Positions 35,703-45,941 of a DNA stretch of 64,000 bases are shown piece by piece. Made by a program: the position numbers and the translations under genes. Position 1 is the first letter of the stretch. Each line of letters starts with the position of its first letter. The DNA comes from Acestrorhynchus altus (taxonomy: Eukaryota > Chordata > Actinopteri > Characiformes > Acestrorhynchidae), in NCBI GenBank assembly GCA_034509495.1, contig CM067509.1, positions 10,120,605-10,184,604 on the forward strand, given 5' to 3'. The notes under the pieces are model-generated. The model was given only the letters and a program-made list of their open reading frames with translations, did no database searches and was not told the DNA's origin.

Positions 35703-37287
35703 AACTAAATAACTCTGACCACATCCACATCTTTTCCACAACCACAAGATGCGTCTTTCAACATGGTTGTTTTACAAATGAGAAGCTACACACTGCATCA
35801 GTTAGGGTCAAGTAATTTTATGTTATGCTCTTGCCAGCTGAAACAGACTGTTTTGAAAAAAGACTGCCTTTTTTGTCTGTAATTCAATTGTGTATAGTCT
35901 TAAGTTATTTGTATAGCTTTTGTATACATGTTTAACGTTTCATATCCAATAGTGTTGAGAAAATGATCAAAGTAAGAATTTCATTGTACAGTGCAACTGT
36001 ATTATTGTATTAACTGTATTATTCATAATTTTGATGTAGTTTTGACCAAATAAGGATGAATCCCCCTTGGTCTCAGTACACAAATAAATATGACCCAGAC
36101 CTCTACAGTCATTTTAGCAACTGCGCTATTCTGGTCTTTCTCATGCTAAAGAGAAAGTTCAACATAATAGTGAATTTCCCATGATTGTCTTTGTTGCTAT
36201 ACCTTATATAACTTGAATCACATTTACAATCTATATAAATATCCATTATCCTGAAAACAGGGCTGGGCTTTACATTGTCTATACCAGTAAGCAATGAACA
36301 TTGACAGATTTATAATATTGACATAATGGGTTTTGCAATATTTTTTTAAATATATCATTAAAAATATACAAGGAGAACATCTGTTACATAATGCCCATAG
36401 GAGAGCATTGTTTTCACTACTTCTTATTATTATTCTATGTGTTTTACTCATGTTAATCCACAAATGTATAAAAGTGCCTAGTTTTGAAAGAGCTGTAATT
36501 TTAATCAAAGTAGTGTTTAAGACATTTTCTGTGAAATCAGAGGAATCACGGTTTCATTAACTTTATTAATATCAAATTAATGCTGAGAAACATTATGGCA
36601 AGTGCACTTCTGCTGGAAGTGCACTTTTACTGCAGACCTAAATGCCAGAGTGTGTTGGGAAAGGCCATCGGATCATTTTTCACTCCATGTCCAGACAGCT
36701 GTTCAGTAGTACTGACTAGAACATAGGAAAACAAAACTTTGCTCTGCACAGAAATGCCAATGCATGGCTGTGCAAACAGCCAATCAGAATGCAATTGCTA
36801 AAATTGCTGAGTTGTGTCCATTACAAACTGAAAAAAAAAAAAAAAAAACTGCTATACTATCAAACCCATCAGCATTCTGCTATTTCCGTGGTGAGACTGT
36901 AGAGTTGAATAGAGAAATTGTCAAATCATTCAGACTATACAACACCTAATATATAGTAATGTCAATATCTTCTGTTGCGTGTAGTTGTGTACGTGAAAGT
37001 AAGCAAAGGAATCATGATAACTCCTAACCTCTCAACCATTTCCATATAAAATGATAAAAGCAATAAAAATATGGGTGACGCTGATTTCAGAGGAACATTA
37101 AAAGCCAACAGGAATGGCACTTATCAGTGACAGCTGCGCTTTTCTGTTGTCTCTACATTAGCAGGACTGTGACCGCACTACTTTCTAATGACTTGCTGTG
37201 AAGCAAAGCTGGGGGAAAGGGATGCTGGGACTTTTATTGACCAATAATGAGCTACTGTACTTGAGCGAAAGCTTGTAATTCTCTTAC
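35703..37287. other. Unannotated noncoding stretch
   Basis: AT-rich; an A tract lies at 36831-36848. Nothing else was recognised. Confidence 0.5.
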
Positions 37288-37387
37288 CTATTTCTGCCTC
37301 CAGAGGCTCTCTTAGCTGCTTTTGAATGACAGAACACATTCTGTAGAACCATGGCACATACTTATCATCCTTCTCAGTGTTTTTCCT
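37288..37387 (-). other. Weak candidate internal exon (minus strand)
   Basis: A strong donor (ATAG|GTAAGAG, junction at 37287/37288) ends an open minus frame of about 33 codons. The frame contains 'DDKYVPWFYRMCSVIQKQLR' followed by 'EPLEAEI'. An in-frame stop lies just upstream (37388-37390), and the possible acceptor AG near 37388 has a poor pyrimidine tract. I do not recognise the peptide. An open frame this short with one good splice site is common by chance in a window this size. Confidence 0.2.
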
Positions 37388-38947
37388 TCAAATACCTACA
37401 TAATTTTACTGCATTCTGTAAAATTGCAATTAAATTGATTCTGAACATGTTTTTGAATAATGTTAGAGTACATCAGGTAGATTTTTGTTAACTCTTTGAA
37501 CCAGAGATCCACACTTTGTGGGCAGTTACATTTTCTGGGCTTCCTAACTCAGGATCACAATAACGTACAGACAGGATTCACATGCCACAACAAACAAACT
37601 CCAACATCAGTGAGCAATCCAGCTCAGAAAACAGCTAATATTCACTCATTTTCAACGGAATTAAATCACAGTTAAATGCCAAAGGAGCCTTCCAACACTG
37701 ATCAAGATAAAGACTTCGACTGATCAAAGAGAGGGGGTGGGGCTCATGACATCACTGACCCAAATATTGGTTTAAAGAGGAAAACAAGAAGGAAGGGGAC
37801 GTTTGCTCTCTCTTTGCTCACACAGTGTTCAAATTTCAGAATAAAAGACCCAAGAAGGAATAATATTGATAGAAACATAAGCAGCAAAAATAAAAACCAT
37901 TCAGATTTTTTTTTTTTGAAAGGCTGTCAAGTATTTTGAACAAATTATTAAGAGTATCCTTGTCAATTTAATCATTACAAATAATTCATTATAATTCTTG
38001 TATTTTCAGCTCAAACCACTCTGGATTTTTAGTCCTTATAAGCCATAGACAAATTCATACAAATATTTAAATTCTGAATTCTTTACATCTTAAAATGAAG
38101 AAAAAATTGAGTAGCACAGAATCTGCTGACAATATCTGGCATGTTTGATTGTCTCCTATTTTTAATGTTTGGAGAATAAAAGTATATCAAATGATGAAAA
38201 CAACCCAACAAAATTAGCCTAGGGTTCTAAAGGTGAGTTTTATTTTAAAGAATGATGTAGTATAATTTGTAACACACCTCTTGGTGCTACAATATCAGTT
38301 CAGTGGGTCACAATTTTTGTCTAGAAATTCATTTAAACACCGTTTGTGTTTCTGGGCAGTTCTGCTGAACCATCTGATATGAACATTTTGTAGGCCCCAT
38401 TTGGCCAGCCTGAATAAAGAGTGACAATGTTCCCCTCAGCAGACAGCACAAATACACTTCTGGTAGTAATTAGAACAAAGTACACAACTCCAGCGGAGAA
38501 CAAATAGCCCACCATTTGCCCTGAAACAGTTCCTTTCCTGTCCCTCCCTTTATGGTACGTTCTCTAGAGAGAGAACTAAACATCAAAGACAGATTTGGAG
38601 GAACTCTTTACTTTGGCTATGTGCGCTTTAGTCAATCACTCAACTTTGCAAACCTGTCTGAACCTGCCTACATCACTGAAGGCTGGAACTCTGGGGTGAC
38701 ATGACAAACATTAATGAGTACAGAGCCATTTGTTTCTACACCCTAAACAGGACTGAGCTAGGTTTTGTTTAGACATGCTTGATTAGAGAAGTCACCCAAA
38801 TTGACGAGAAGTCAAATAGAACAGTATATGAACATCAGTAAGGAAACCATTTCTTAGCTTTTCATTCAGGGAAAACAATGCACATTACTTTCACAGTCTG
38901 CCTGTCATGATCAGTGTGTGAATGCACTGCCTCTTCATACTACAGGC
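37388..38947. other. Unannotated noncoding stretch
   Basis: No recognised gene or repeat; the minus frame 38333-38515 has no signature. Confidence 0.5.
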
Positions 38948-39183
38948 TTAAATATGAGGGTTCTAATATTGTTGCATCGTAACAATTGTAGAAACCTTTA
39001 TGATGCTATATATAGAATCCTTTTCCAAAATGTTCTATATGGAAGCCTCTATTGCACATTCCAAAACCTTAAAAACCTCTTCATGATGCAAAGAACCCTG
39101 TAATCATGCAAAGGGTTCTTTGACTGTTCATAATGCTATATAGAACCATTCTTTACTAAAGAACCCCTGAAGAACCCTCATGT
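38948..39183. mobile_element. Palindromic miniature element, copy 1
   Basis: The left 'TTAAATATGAGGGTTCT' and right 'CTGAAGAACCCTCATGTG' are imperfect inverse copies. The interior is full of 'AGAACC' and 'GGTTCT' motifs in both directions, so the whole unit could fold into a long hairpin. It has the same family layout as 41061-41316. Confidence 0.65.
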
Positions 39184-39508
39184 GTCCCACTATGAACAGT
39201 AGCTATGTTCCAAAGCCTAGCCTACAACCGAGGTAGAGCAGGTCCTCAGTAGAATTGTGCTACAAAGACTCCTTGGTCACACAAACATCTATCTGGAACA
39301 GTCTAACAAGGCTGCGTGGGGACATCCCCAGAGAGGACAGTCCTACCTTGCATTTGTGGCACAATTGTAAGGGAACTCAAATTCATTACTGGAATTCAAG
39401 AATATGAAAAACTTACATTTTTACACATGCTCTGCTCAAGGCTTTGTTTTTGCCATTTCCATGGTATGTTCACAAAGAACGGTGGATTACCAAGGGCTGT
39501 GAAAGATA

Positions 39509-40806
39509 CAGTGCATCCGGTAAGTATTCACAGCACTTCACTGCTTCCACATTATGTTACAGCCTTATTTCAAAATGGATTCAAATACTATTTTCCCCTC
39601 ATAATTCTACACACAATACTGTACAATGACAAAGTGAGAAAAGATTGTTTCAAATTTATAAAAAAATAAAACACAGCCTCTGCTCAATAATTTGTTGAAG
39701 CACCTCTGGCAGCAACTACAGACTCAAATCCTTTAAGCTACAAGCTTGACACACTTGTTTTTGGGAAGTGTCTCCCATTCTTCTTTGCAGAACCTCTCAA
39801 GCTCCATCCATTGGATGGGGAGCGTAAGTGCACAGCCATTTTTAGACATCCCTACAGATGTTCAATTGGGTTCAAGTTTGGGCTACTCAAGGACAGTCAC
39901 AGAGTTGTCAGAAACTATTCCTTTGTTATCTGGTTGTGTGCTTAGGGTTGTTGTCCTGTTGGAAGCTAAACCTTCTTTCCAGTCTGAGGTCCAGAGTGCA
40001 AGTTATTATCAAGGATGTCTCTGTACATTGCTGCAGTCATCTTTCCCTCAACCCTGACTAGTCTCACAATTCCTGCATGAAATAAATATCCCCACAGCAT
40101 GATGCTACCACCACCATGCTTCACTCTACGAGTAGTATTGGCTAGGTGATGAGCAATGCCTGGTTTCCTCCAGATATGATGTTTAACATTAGCCCAAAAT
40201 GTTCAATCTTTTTGTTTCTCATGGCCTGACAGTCCTCCAGGATGTCATGTGCTTTTTACTGAGCAGAAGTTTCTGTCAGGCCATGGTACCATACAGGCCT
40301 GATTGGTGAAGCTCTGTCGGAGTGACCATTGGATTCTTGGACACCACCCTGACTAAGGCCCTCCTACCACGATCACTCAGTTTGGCCAGACGGCCAGCTC
40401 TAAGAGGAGTCCTGGTGGTCCCACTGCTCATTGGGACCTTCAATTCAGCAGAATGTTTTCTGTATCCTTCCCCAGACCTGTGTCTTAATTCAATCCCGTC
40501 TCAGTGGCTTGGTTTGTGCTCGGACATGAACTATCCTTTTCAAATCAACTGAATCTACCACTACACCAATCAAGCTGTAGAAACATCTGAAGGAAAAACA
40601 GTGGAAACAAGAGGCATCTGAGCTCAATTTTGAGTGTCATGGCAAAGGTGTGAATACTTATGTACACTATATAGCTGCGTTTTAAATCTTTAATACATTT
40701 TCTAAAATTTCAAACAAATGTTAAAATAAATTGAATCCATTAGAAGACTGTAACATAAGAAAATGTGCAAAAAGTGAAGTGCTGTAAAAACTTTCTAGAT
40801 GCACTG
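39509..40806 (-). mobile_element. Tc1-like transposon, family A, complete ends and TA target sites
   Basis: The ends begin 'CAGTGCATCCGGTAAGTATT' at 39509 and, on the minus strand, 'CAGTGCATCTAGAAAGTTTT' from 40806. The inverted repeats stay alignable for about 75 bases, and TA lies outside both ends (39507-39508 and 40807-40808). Length is 1298 bases. On the minus strand the catalytic blocks can be read: 'QQDNNPKHTTR' (second Asp, then a stop) and 'NLNPIEHL' (Glu, then a stop where Trp is expected). The transposase is dead but the ends look usable. The plus open frames within (39746-40057, 39858-40061, 40322-40552) are shadows. Confidence 0.92.
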
Positions 40807-41060
40807 TACATCGGTTTTGTCCTCCCAACTGCTTAATGTAGCCTGCATTTGTCAGCTATGAAGGGTCCTTTGGGTCCTTACTTTTGAACAGCCTTCTGTT
40901 ATATAGCAGCCAAGAAATGCAGCCAAGGTACGAACAGTACAGCTCCATTAGAAATCCATTCACTGATACAGTGTTTGGGGTAGCTCTGGTTTAAGAAGCT
41001 CCCTCCTGCTTATTTCACTGATCAAATGACGGGACCAAATCCAGCCACATTACACATTTA

Positions 41061-41316
41061 AAAATGAGGGTTCTTCAGGGATTCTTCAGTAAAAAAAATG
41101 TACAACCATGAACACTCAAAGAACCCATTAAATGTGCTATAGAGAGCTCTACATAGAACCTTTATGAAAAGGATTCTACCATTGTTACGATATCAAACTT
41201 GTAATAATAGTAGAACGCTTTTGGGTGCCATAAAGAGCCCCTTTCAAAAAGGTTCTATAAAGAACCATCAACAGCACATTTGTTACTAAAAGACACCTGA
41301 AGAACCCTCATTTGTA
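41061..41316. mobile_element. Palindromic miniature element, copy 2
   Basis: The left 'AAAATGAGGGTTCTTCAGGG' and right 'CACCTGAAGAACCCTCATTT' are near-perfect inverse copies over 18 bases, at the two ends of a 256-base unit. The interior alternates 'AGAACC' and 'GGTTCT' motifs. No coding content. More decayed relatives appear near 3245-3300, 53960-54120, 61720-61860 and 63480-63660. Confidence 0.75.
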
Positions 41317-42085
41317 AGCACATGTACTGAATTAAATGTCTATTTGGATTTTACCTGCATTTCAGAAATGTTCCAAAAAAGCTGTGAAAGTATATATTTT
41401 TTTCTATTAAAAAGGCCCAAAAAAACATAAGCCAATTTTCTGCTGAACTTAAACAGATTTCATTCACATTTAGTAACAACACGATTAAAAGTATTTAATC
41501 ACAGCGATCAACTGCCTGGAGAATTTCAGTTTAGGGGCATTCCTCAAACATAATGCACACAAATCATGATTTAAAAAATACCTACAACTCAGAAATGATG
41601 CAAAGAGGGTTGCAAATGAATGGGAGCGACCCAAACAACATGCAACACAATGCACGCATTTAAGAGAGCAGTTAGAAATTGATGCCAGGGGCTTGTTCTC
41701 CTGATCGCGGTGGCTGGAGCTCACTGTGGAGAGGTGGACAGACTCCCAGCCTGCTGAGCAGGACAGTCAGCTGCTACACGAAGCACAAAGGGAAACTGCT
41801 TAGAGGAGAACCGCAGCGAGCCTCGGAGCTGCACGCGCGGTTCATCCCGACCGAAACACGGGGAGGACGACCGGACAGGCAGCCTCAGCGCGTGCTGACG
41901 ATTACAGTGTGGCCCAAAGCCAAAACACGACGCTCGCGCGTTTAGTGTTGGCGCGTGGAGGATGCATTGTTTGGGCAACGGCTGTGTTTGTAGCCAATCC
42001 CACACGGATGCAATCGGCATGCATGCGCTCCAAACGCGTTCCCAATGCCCCGAGCCAGGCTCGTGATGTTACCGCGCAGGAGGAC

Positions 42086-42093
42086 TATAAAAG
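42086..42093 (+). promoter_or_regulatory. TATA box (plus strand)
   Basis: TATAAAAG within the CpG island, 88 bases after a CCAAT box. A start site would be expected near 42115-42120. No clear coding exon follows on the plus strand; the nearest ATG with a possible donor (42257, CTG|GTAAAG at 42290) gives only 11 codons. Confidence 0.4.
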
Positions 42094-42163
42094 CAGCTCC
42101 TTTAAGGCGCCCGTGGTCACAAAGCAGCTCCCATAGAGCAGGCTACGGAGCCCAGCGTCTTAC

Positions 42164-42300
42164 CTGAGAAATCAGCCCTCCTTCATTGCTGACTGGGCTG
42201 CACGAGCCTCCTGCGCTCGGCCTCGCGCTCCGCTCTGGGTCTTCTACTGTAAACACATGCTCTATCAGCTCGAGCAGAGACTGAGATGCTGGTAAAGGCA
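42164..42300 (-). ncRNA. Candidate noncoding first exon (minus strand)
   Basis: On the minus strand a TATA-like GTAAAAGG (42326-42319) is followed about 25-30 bases later by the presumed start. A 130-base GC-rich exon then ends in TTTCTCAG|GTAAGACG, an ideal donor, with the intron's first base at 42163. The ATGs inside give very short frames (ATG AAG GAG GGC TGA), so the exon would be 5' untranslated or part of a noncoding RNA. Its partner exon was not identified. Confidence 0.35.
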
Positions 42301-42430
42301 GCCCTCCCTCTTTCAGCGCCTTTTACAGCTCCAGCAGAGCAGGGGAAGGAAGACACGACCAGCAGCGGGCGCTGATAAGCCCCTTATCCGTTTGGCTTCA
42401 CCCAGATTAAGGAAACATCTTTCTCCTGAC

Positions 42431-43172
42431 CTTAGTTGCAGCCTGTCTGGCCACACCTGAGCCGTGAAGACTATCTTAGACGTAGTCTGGGGTAAAGTTT
42501 GATTATTCATTTGCAAGCATCTTGTGAAGGCCTTCTGTTCAACGCAATGCTGTTTTCATTAGACAAATCCCTTCCAAAAGTACAGCTGAGGTGCAAGGTT
42601 TGGAGATGGCCAGCTCCATGCCATTCTTTGGTCATTTCACCTCACCGTCTGAAGAGGAGATCTGTTCAACCAGAAAGGCAGAATCTCAATGATTAAGCCT
42701 TTGTTTTAGCTTAGTTTGTCACTGTTTTGTTGCTGTGAACAAAACATTTGGTCTTAAAATCAGCAGAAACTGCACACTGTTCACTATATGGTGGCGATGT
42801 TCTGCAGGTTCGTATCGGGCTTTAAAAACAGGGTGTTCATCAGTCAGAACACAATGTCGAGGCCGAGAGTGAGACCTGAGATTTTAAAATAAAATGTGTG
42901 CATGCATTGCCTAGAAATTCATGATAACAAAGAGTGTAACTCCACATTTTGTAGACATGGTAAAGTGAGCAGGCGAAAAAGTGCAGAATTAATCGTAACA
43001 TCGGATTACGATGACAGTAGCTTGTTTTTTGCTGTTAGACACTCTGTGTGCAGGTTTTAGGCACTCGGAGGAAGGACTGGTTTATTCGGTCTGAATGCAT
43101 TGTTGATTTTCAGTAAGGATTCAGGTTCCCATTCCAATAACGTTTACCATAAACAGATGCACTCGACTCAGC
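42431..43172. other. Unannotated noncoding stretch
   Basis: Sequence right of the CpG island; no recognised coding exon or repeat. Confidence 0.5.
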
Positions 43173-43241
43173 TGGTCTCGACCACAGTTTCCAAGTCCAC
43201 CTCACCACGAGAACGAGACAAGACGTTTGTGGTTGAGACCA
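43173..43241. repeat. Short inverted repeat (hairpin)
   Basis: TGGTCTCGACCACA at 43173-43186 and its inverse at 43228-43241 match at 13 of 14 positions, with a 41-base loop. It is probably a remnant of a miniature element. Confidence 0.6.
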
Positions 43242-45550
43242 GTCTAAAGTACTACATCACTATGTTTGTGTTAAATTTGCACAGGGGGGTGTACAAGTCT
43301 CATGACATAGCAGAATAAACAATTGCTGCTTGTTCCAAGTGAACGAAGATTTGACAACTTTATTACTGGTTTCTCATCTGGCCTGGATGAACTTACAGCA
43401 AGACACCAACCAATGGTGTCTTCATACGTTATACTGGCCAAGTACAAATGTAAGTTGATGGACAACCACATGTAGGGGATAGTAAATAGGGCACAGTTTG
43501 GACTCAAGAGGAACAGGCTCTCAACAGTTGATTTGGCTTATTAAACCTTATGAGTTGGTATTTTTTTAAGTGAGAGTGTAATTCACTCATAATTCATGCT
43601 TTATGTTTTTACACAGCCATACAAATGCCTTTGTTTACAAGCTGAGAGATACAGTAGAAATGAAGGAACCATGTGAAAATTATAACACATGACTCCTTTT
43701 GCAACAGGTTTTGTGCTACCAAAGTTAGAATACTGCCAAAATTAGGGTATTGGCAGACCTGGAGTGACAACGATCAAGAGGCCATTCTCTCTAAAACAAG
43801 TCAGTGCAACTGCTGATTTTGATCTAAAAACGTCTTCAGGTGATGAAGGACAGAAGCCACATGGAGGGCTGATTATGGTCAGCATTACAGCATGTTGTCA
43901 TTTGAAGAATAAGTTAAGCTGATCAACAGTATTGTGATTCCTTTTCCACTAAAGATCGAATAATGAAATTCCACCATAAAATAGTGCTGCAGTTACAATT
44001 CTGCTTTCTGCACAATTTGAAGTGGATAGTAATTTTAAGTATGAAGCTGGAATGAACTCCTTATTTATTGGTGCAGCAGTGTTTGTGCAGCAGTGTTTGT
44101 TTAGTGTTCACCATGATCTGTGGGGAAAAAATGTTGACATTTTTAGCAAATAATGAGAGAGAGAGTATGTTGAGCATGGAACATTGAGTTTAAACATGCA
44201 GGGTTTAAATGAGCAAGCAAATTTATGATGATTAACACAGGCATTGCTGTCTGTATTTTAGTGACATTTTCCTGTGTGATTGGTAAGAAGGTCAGATGAA
44301 CTAGTTGAGGTAACAAACATATTGCTACCTCTGAGTGGTTCTTTGGCTGATTTGATGTCAGATGGGCCAAATTTAGTTCTCATCCAGCAAAAGAAATCTG
44401 ATCAAAATAGTTTAAAAATCTCAATCTCAGATGAATAAAAACAAAAATTATAGATAATAGAAAGAAATCATGAAACTGTGTAGCTGGGCCTTTAAAGGAA
44501 AAGTGTTTCCTATGAGTGATGTAAGTGTACACTATCTACAGTGCAGATCAGCCTTTCTAAATAGCAGGGGTGTGCCTGCTCTCCATGCATGCCATAGTAT
44601 AAATACATCCATCATATCCGTCCTGTCTTATTCACCACAGTGAGATTTCACTGTGCATGTTATTGGTCTTGTATGCACCTCTAATCATTTACATTCAGTC
44701 CAAGTTGGTGTCACTTGATCTAGGCCAGCCTAAATTTCCTGTCCAGTCTCTTTGCTCCTGCAGGCTTTGGGGAGAATGAATGCAAATGCTTTGGCCTGAA
44801 CTTCTTTTTGGCCATACCCCTTCTTCAAAGGCAGCCCCATCTCTTTCATGCCCCACCCCCCCGCTGTAATAAACTGCTCCTTCATTAGTCAGAGTCTTCC
44901 CTGTTCCTTCAAAGGGCTCAGGACAGAGGCAGCAAGCTTCAGTTCGGCAGCAGAACAAAGTTGCTGCTGCTCCAGCTGTATTTCCACCTCATTACCTTCT
45001 AAATCTATTGAGTTGCTCCATCTGGTATCTCTGAGTTGTTACTGCCCCAGCCATTTTCTCACCCAACACTCACATCAAAGCTTTTGTGGAGTTTCAGCAC
45101 TTTCAGCTGGTACATTATATACACAGCCCTTTCGCCCCACCATTTGTCTTCTGTCTGTGTCAGCTCTAACGTCTTCTCTTTACATATTGAGAGAGGTTCT
45201 AGGTTGTTTTTTTTTTTTAGAACACTGTGGCTGATAGAGCCTCTCCAACCTTCATCAGTATTAGTGTAGTGTAGCGTATGGAGCTATAGTTAAAGCATAG
45301 ACGTCAGGCTGGGATTCATTATGTCACCCAACAGCACAGGCAGGCTGCCAGTTAAGTGTCCTGTCGATTTTCATTGTCATTTGCTCAGCTTGACCTATCA
45401 TCAGTGTTTTGCTTCAGTGTCAGTGTTTTTTGTCTCTTTTTTATTCTCTCTTCAAGTCTCTTAGTATTCTGTTCAAATCATTATGCTGTCATTGCCCCCC
45501 CCCCCCCTCTCTTTCTCTCCCATCAGCTTAATATGTAGACATTTATTATA
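43242..45550. other. Unannotated noncoding stretch
   Basis: Contains a poly(C) tract at 45495-45507. The frames at 44695-44958, 44848-45234 and 45356-45538 show no recognised protein. Confidence 0.5.
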
Positions 45551-45690
45551 CACTCACTGAGCAATTTATTAGTACACCTTATTATCTAATGCAATTATAT
45601 AATCTGCCAATCATGTAGCAGAAATGCACTGGATACAGTCAAGTAGATACAGGCCAGCAGGTTCAGGTAATGTTCACATCCACCTAAAAA
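45551..45690. mobile_element. Tc1/mariner-like element end
   Basis: After a TA, 'CACTCACTGAGCAATTTATT' and 'AGTACACCTTATTATCTAAT' match the terminal repeat of a widespread fish Tc1-like family (form CACTCACTGGCCACTTTATT). It continues 'GCCAATCATGTAGCAG' and 'GATACAGGCCAGCAGG', as that family does beyond its end, then stops at a G tract (45691-45706). The coding part is absent. Confidence 0.7.
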
Positions 45691-45852
45691 AAGGGGGGGG
45701 GGGGGTCGTGTTCTCTGTGGTTTTTAATGTGGCATAATTGTTGGTGCTTCTCTGCTTGTCCTAACCTTAACCACAACCTTAAGCACAAGTCTTAAACATA
45801 ACCTTAGTTTAAGCTAGAGTGAAACATGAAATTCTTACTGCTGCATAGGTTT

Positions 45853-45871
45853 CTATCTATCTATCTATCTA

Positions 45872-45940
<69 letters not shown>
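45853..45940. repeat. (CTAT)n/(CTGT)n tetranucleotide repeat
   Basis: About five CTAT units change to about 16 CTGT units, a typical compound tetranucleotide array. Confidence 0.97.

Positions 45941-45941
<1 letters not shown>

Larger units (their letters stand above)
41670..42430. promoter_or_regulatory. CpG-rich island, candidate promoter region
   Basis: This is the only segment of the window with dense CpG (for example 41815-41945 and 42030-42245) and clearly raised GC content. It contains a CCAAT box on the plus strand at 41994-41998, a plus TATA box at 42086, a minus TATA-like box at 42319-42326 and a strong minus splice donor at 42159-42163. These traits are typical of a vertebrate promoter. 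The long frames across it (plus 41679-41945, minus 41721-42020) probably reflect GC content, as their translations match no protein I recognise. It could serve an alternative SHD transcript, a separate minus-strand gene with exons further left, or a noncoding RNA. Confidence 0.6.

Noticed and set aside
37288..37387. Calling this a definite coding exon
   Set aside because: Only the donor is strong; the acceptor is weak and the peptide is unrecognised, so it stays a weak candidate.
41679..42136. Overlapping plus and minus frames of 75-99 codons in the CpG island
   Set aside because: Both strands are open because of GC-rich composition. The translations are rich in Arg, Pro and Ser with no known motif, and the minus donor and TATA boxes fall inside or beside them.
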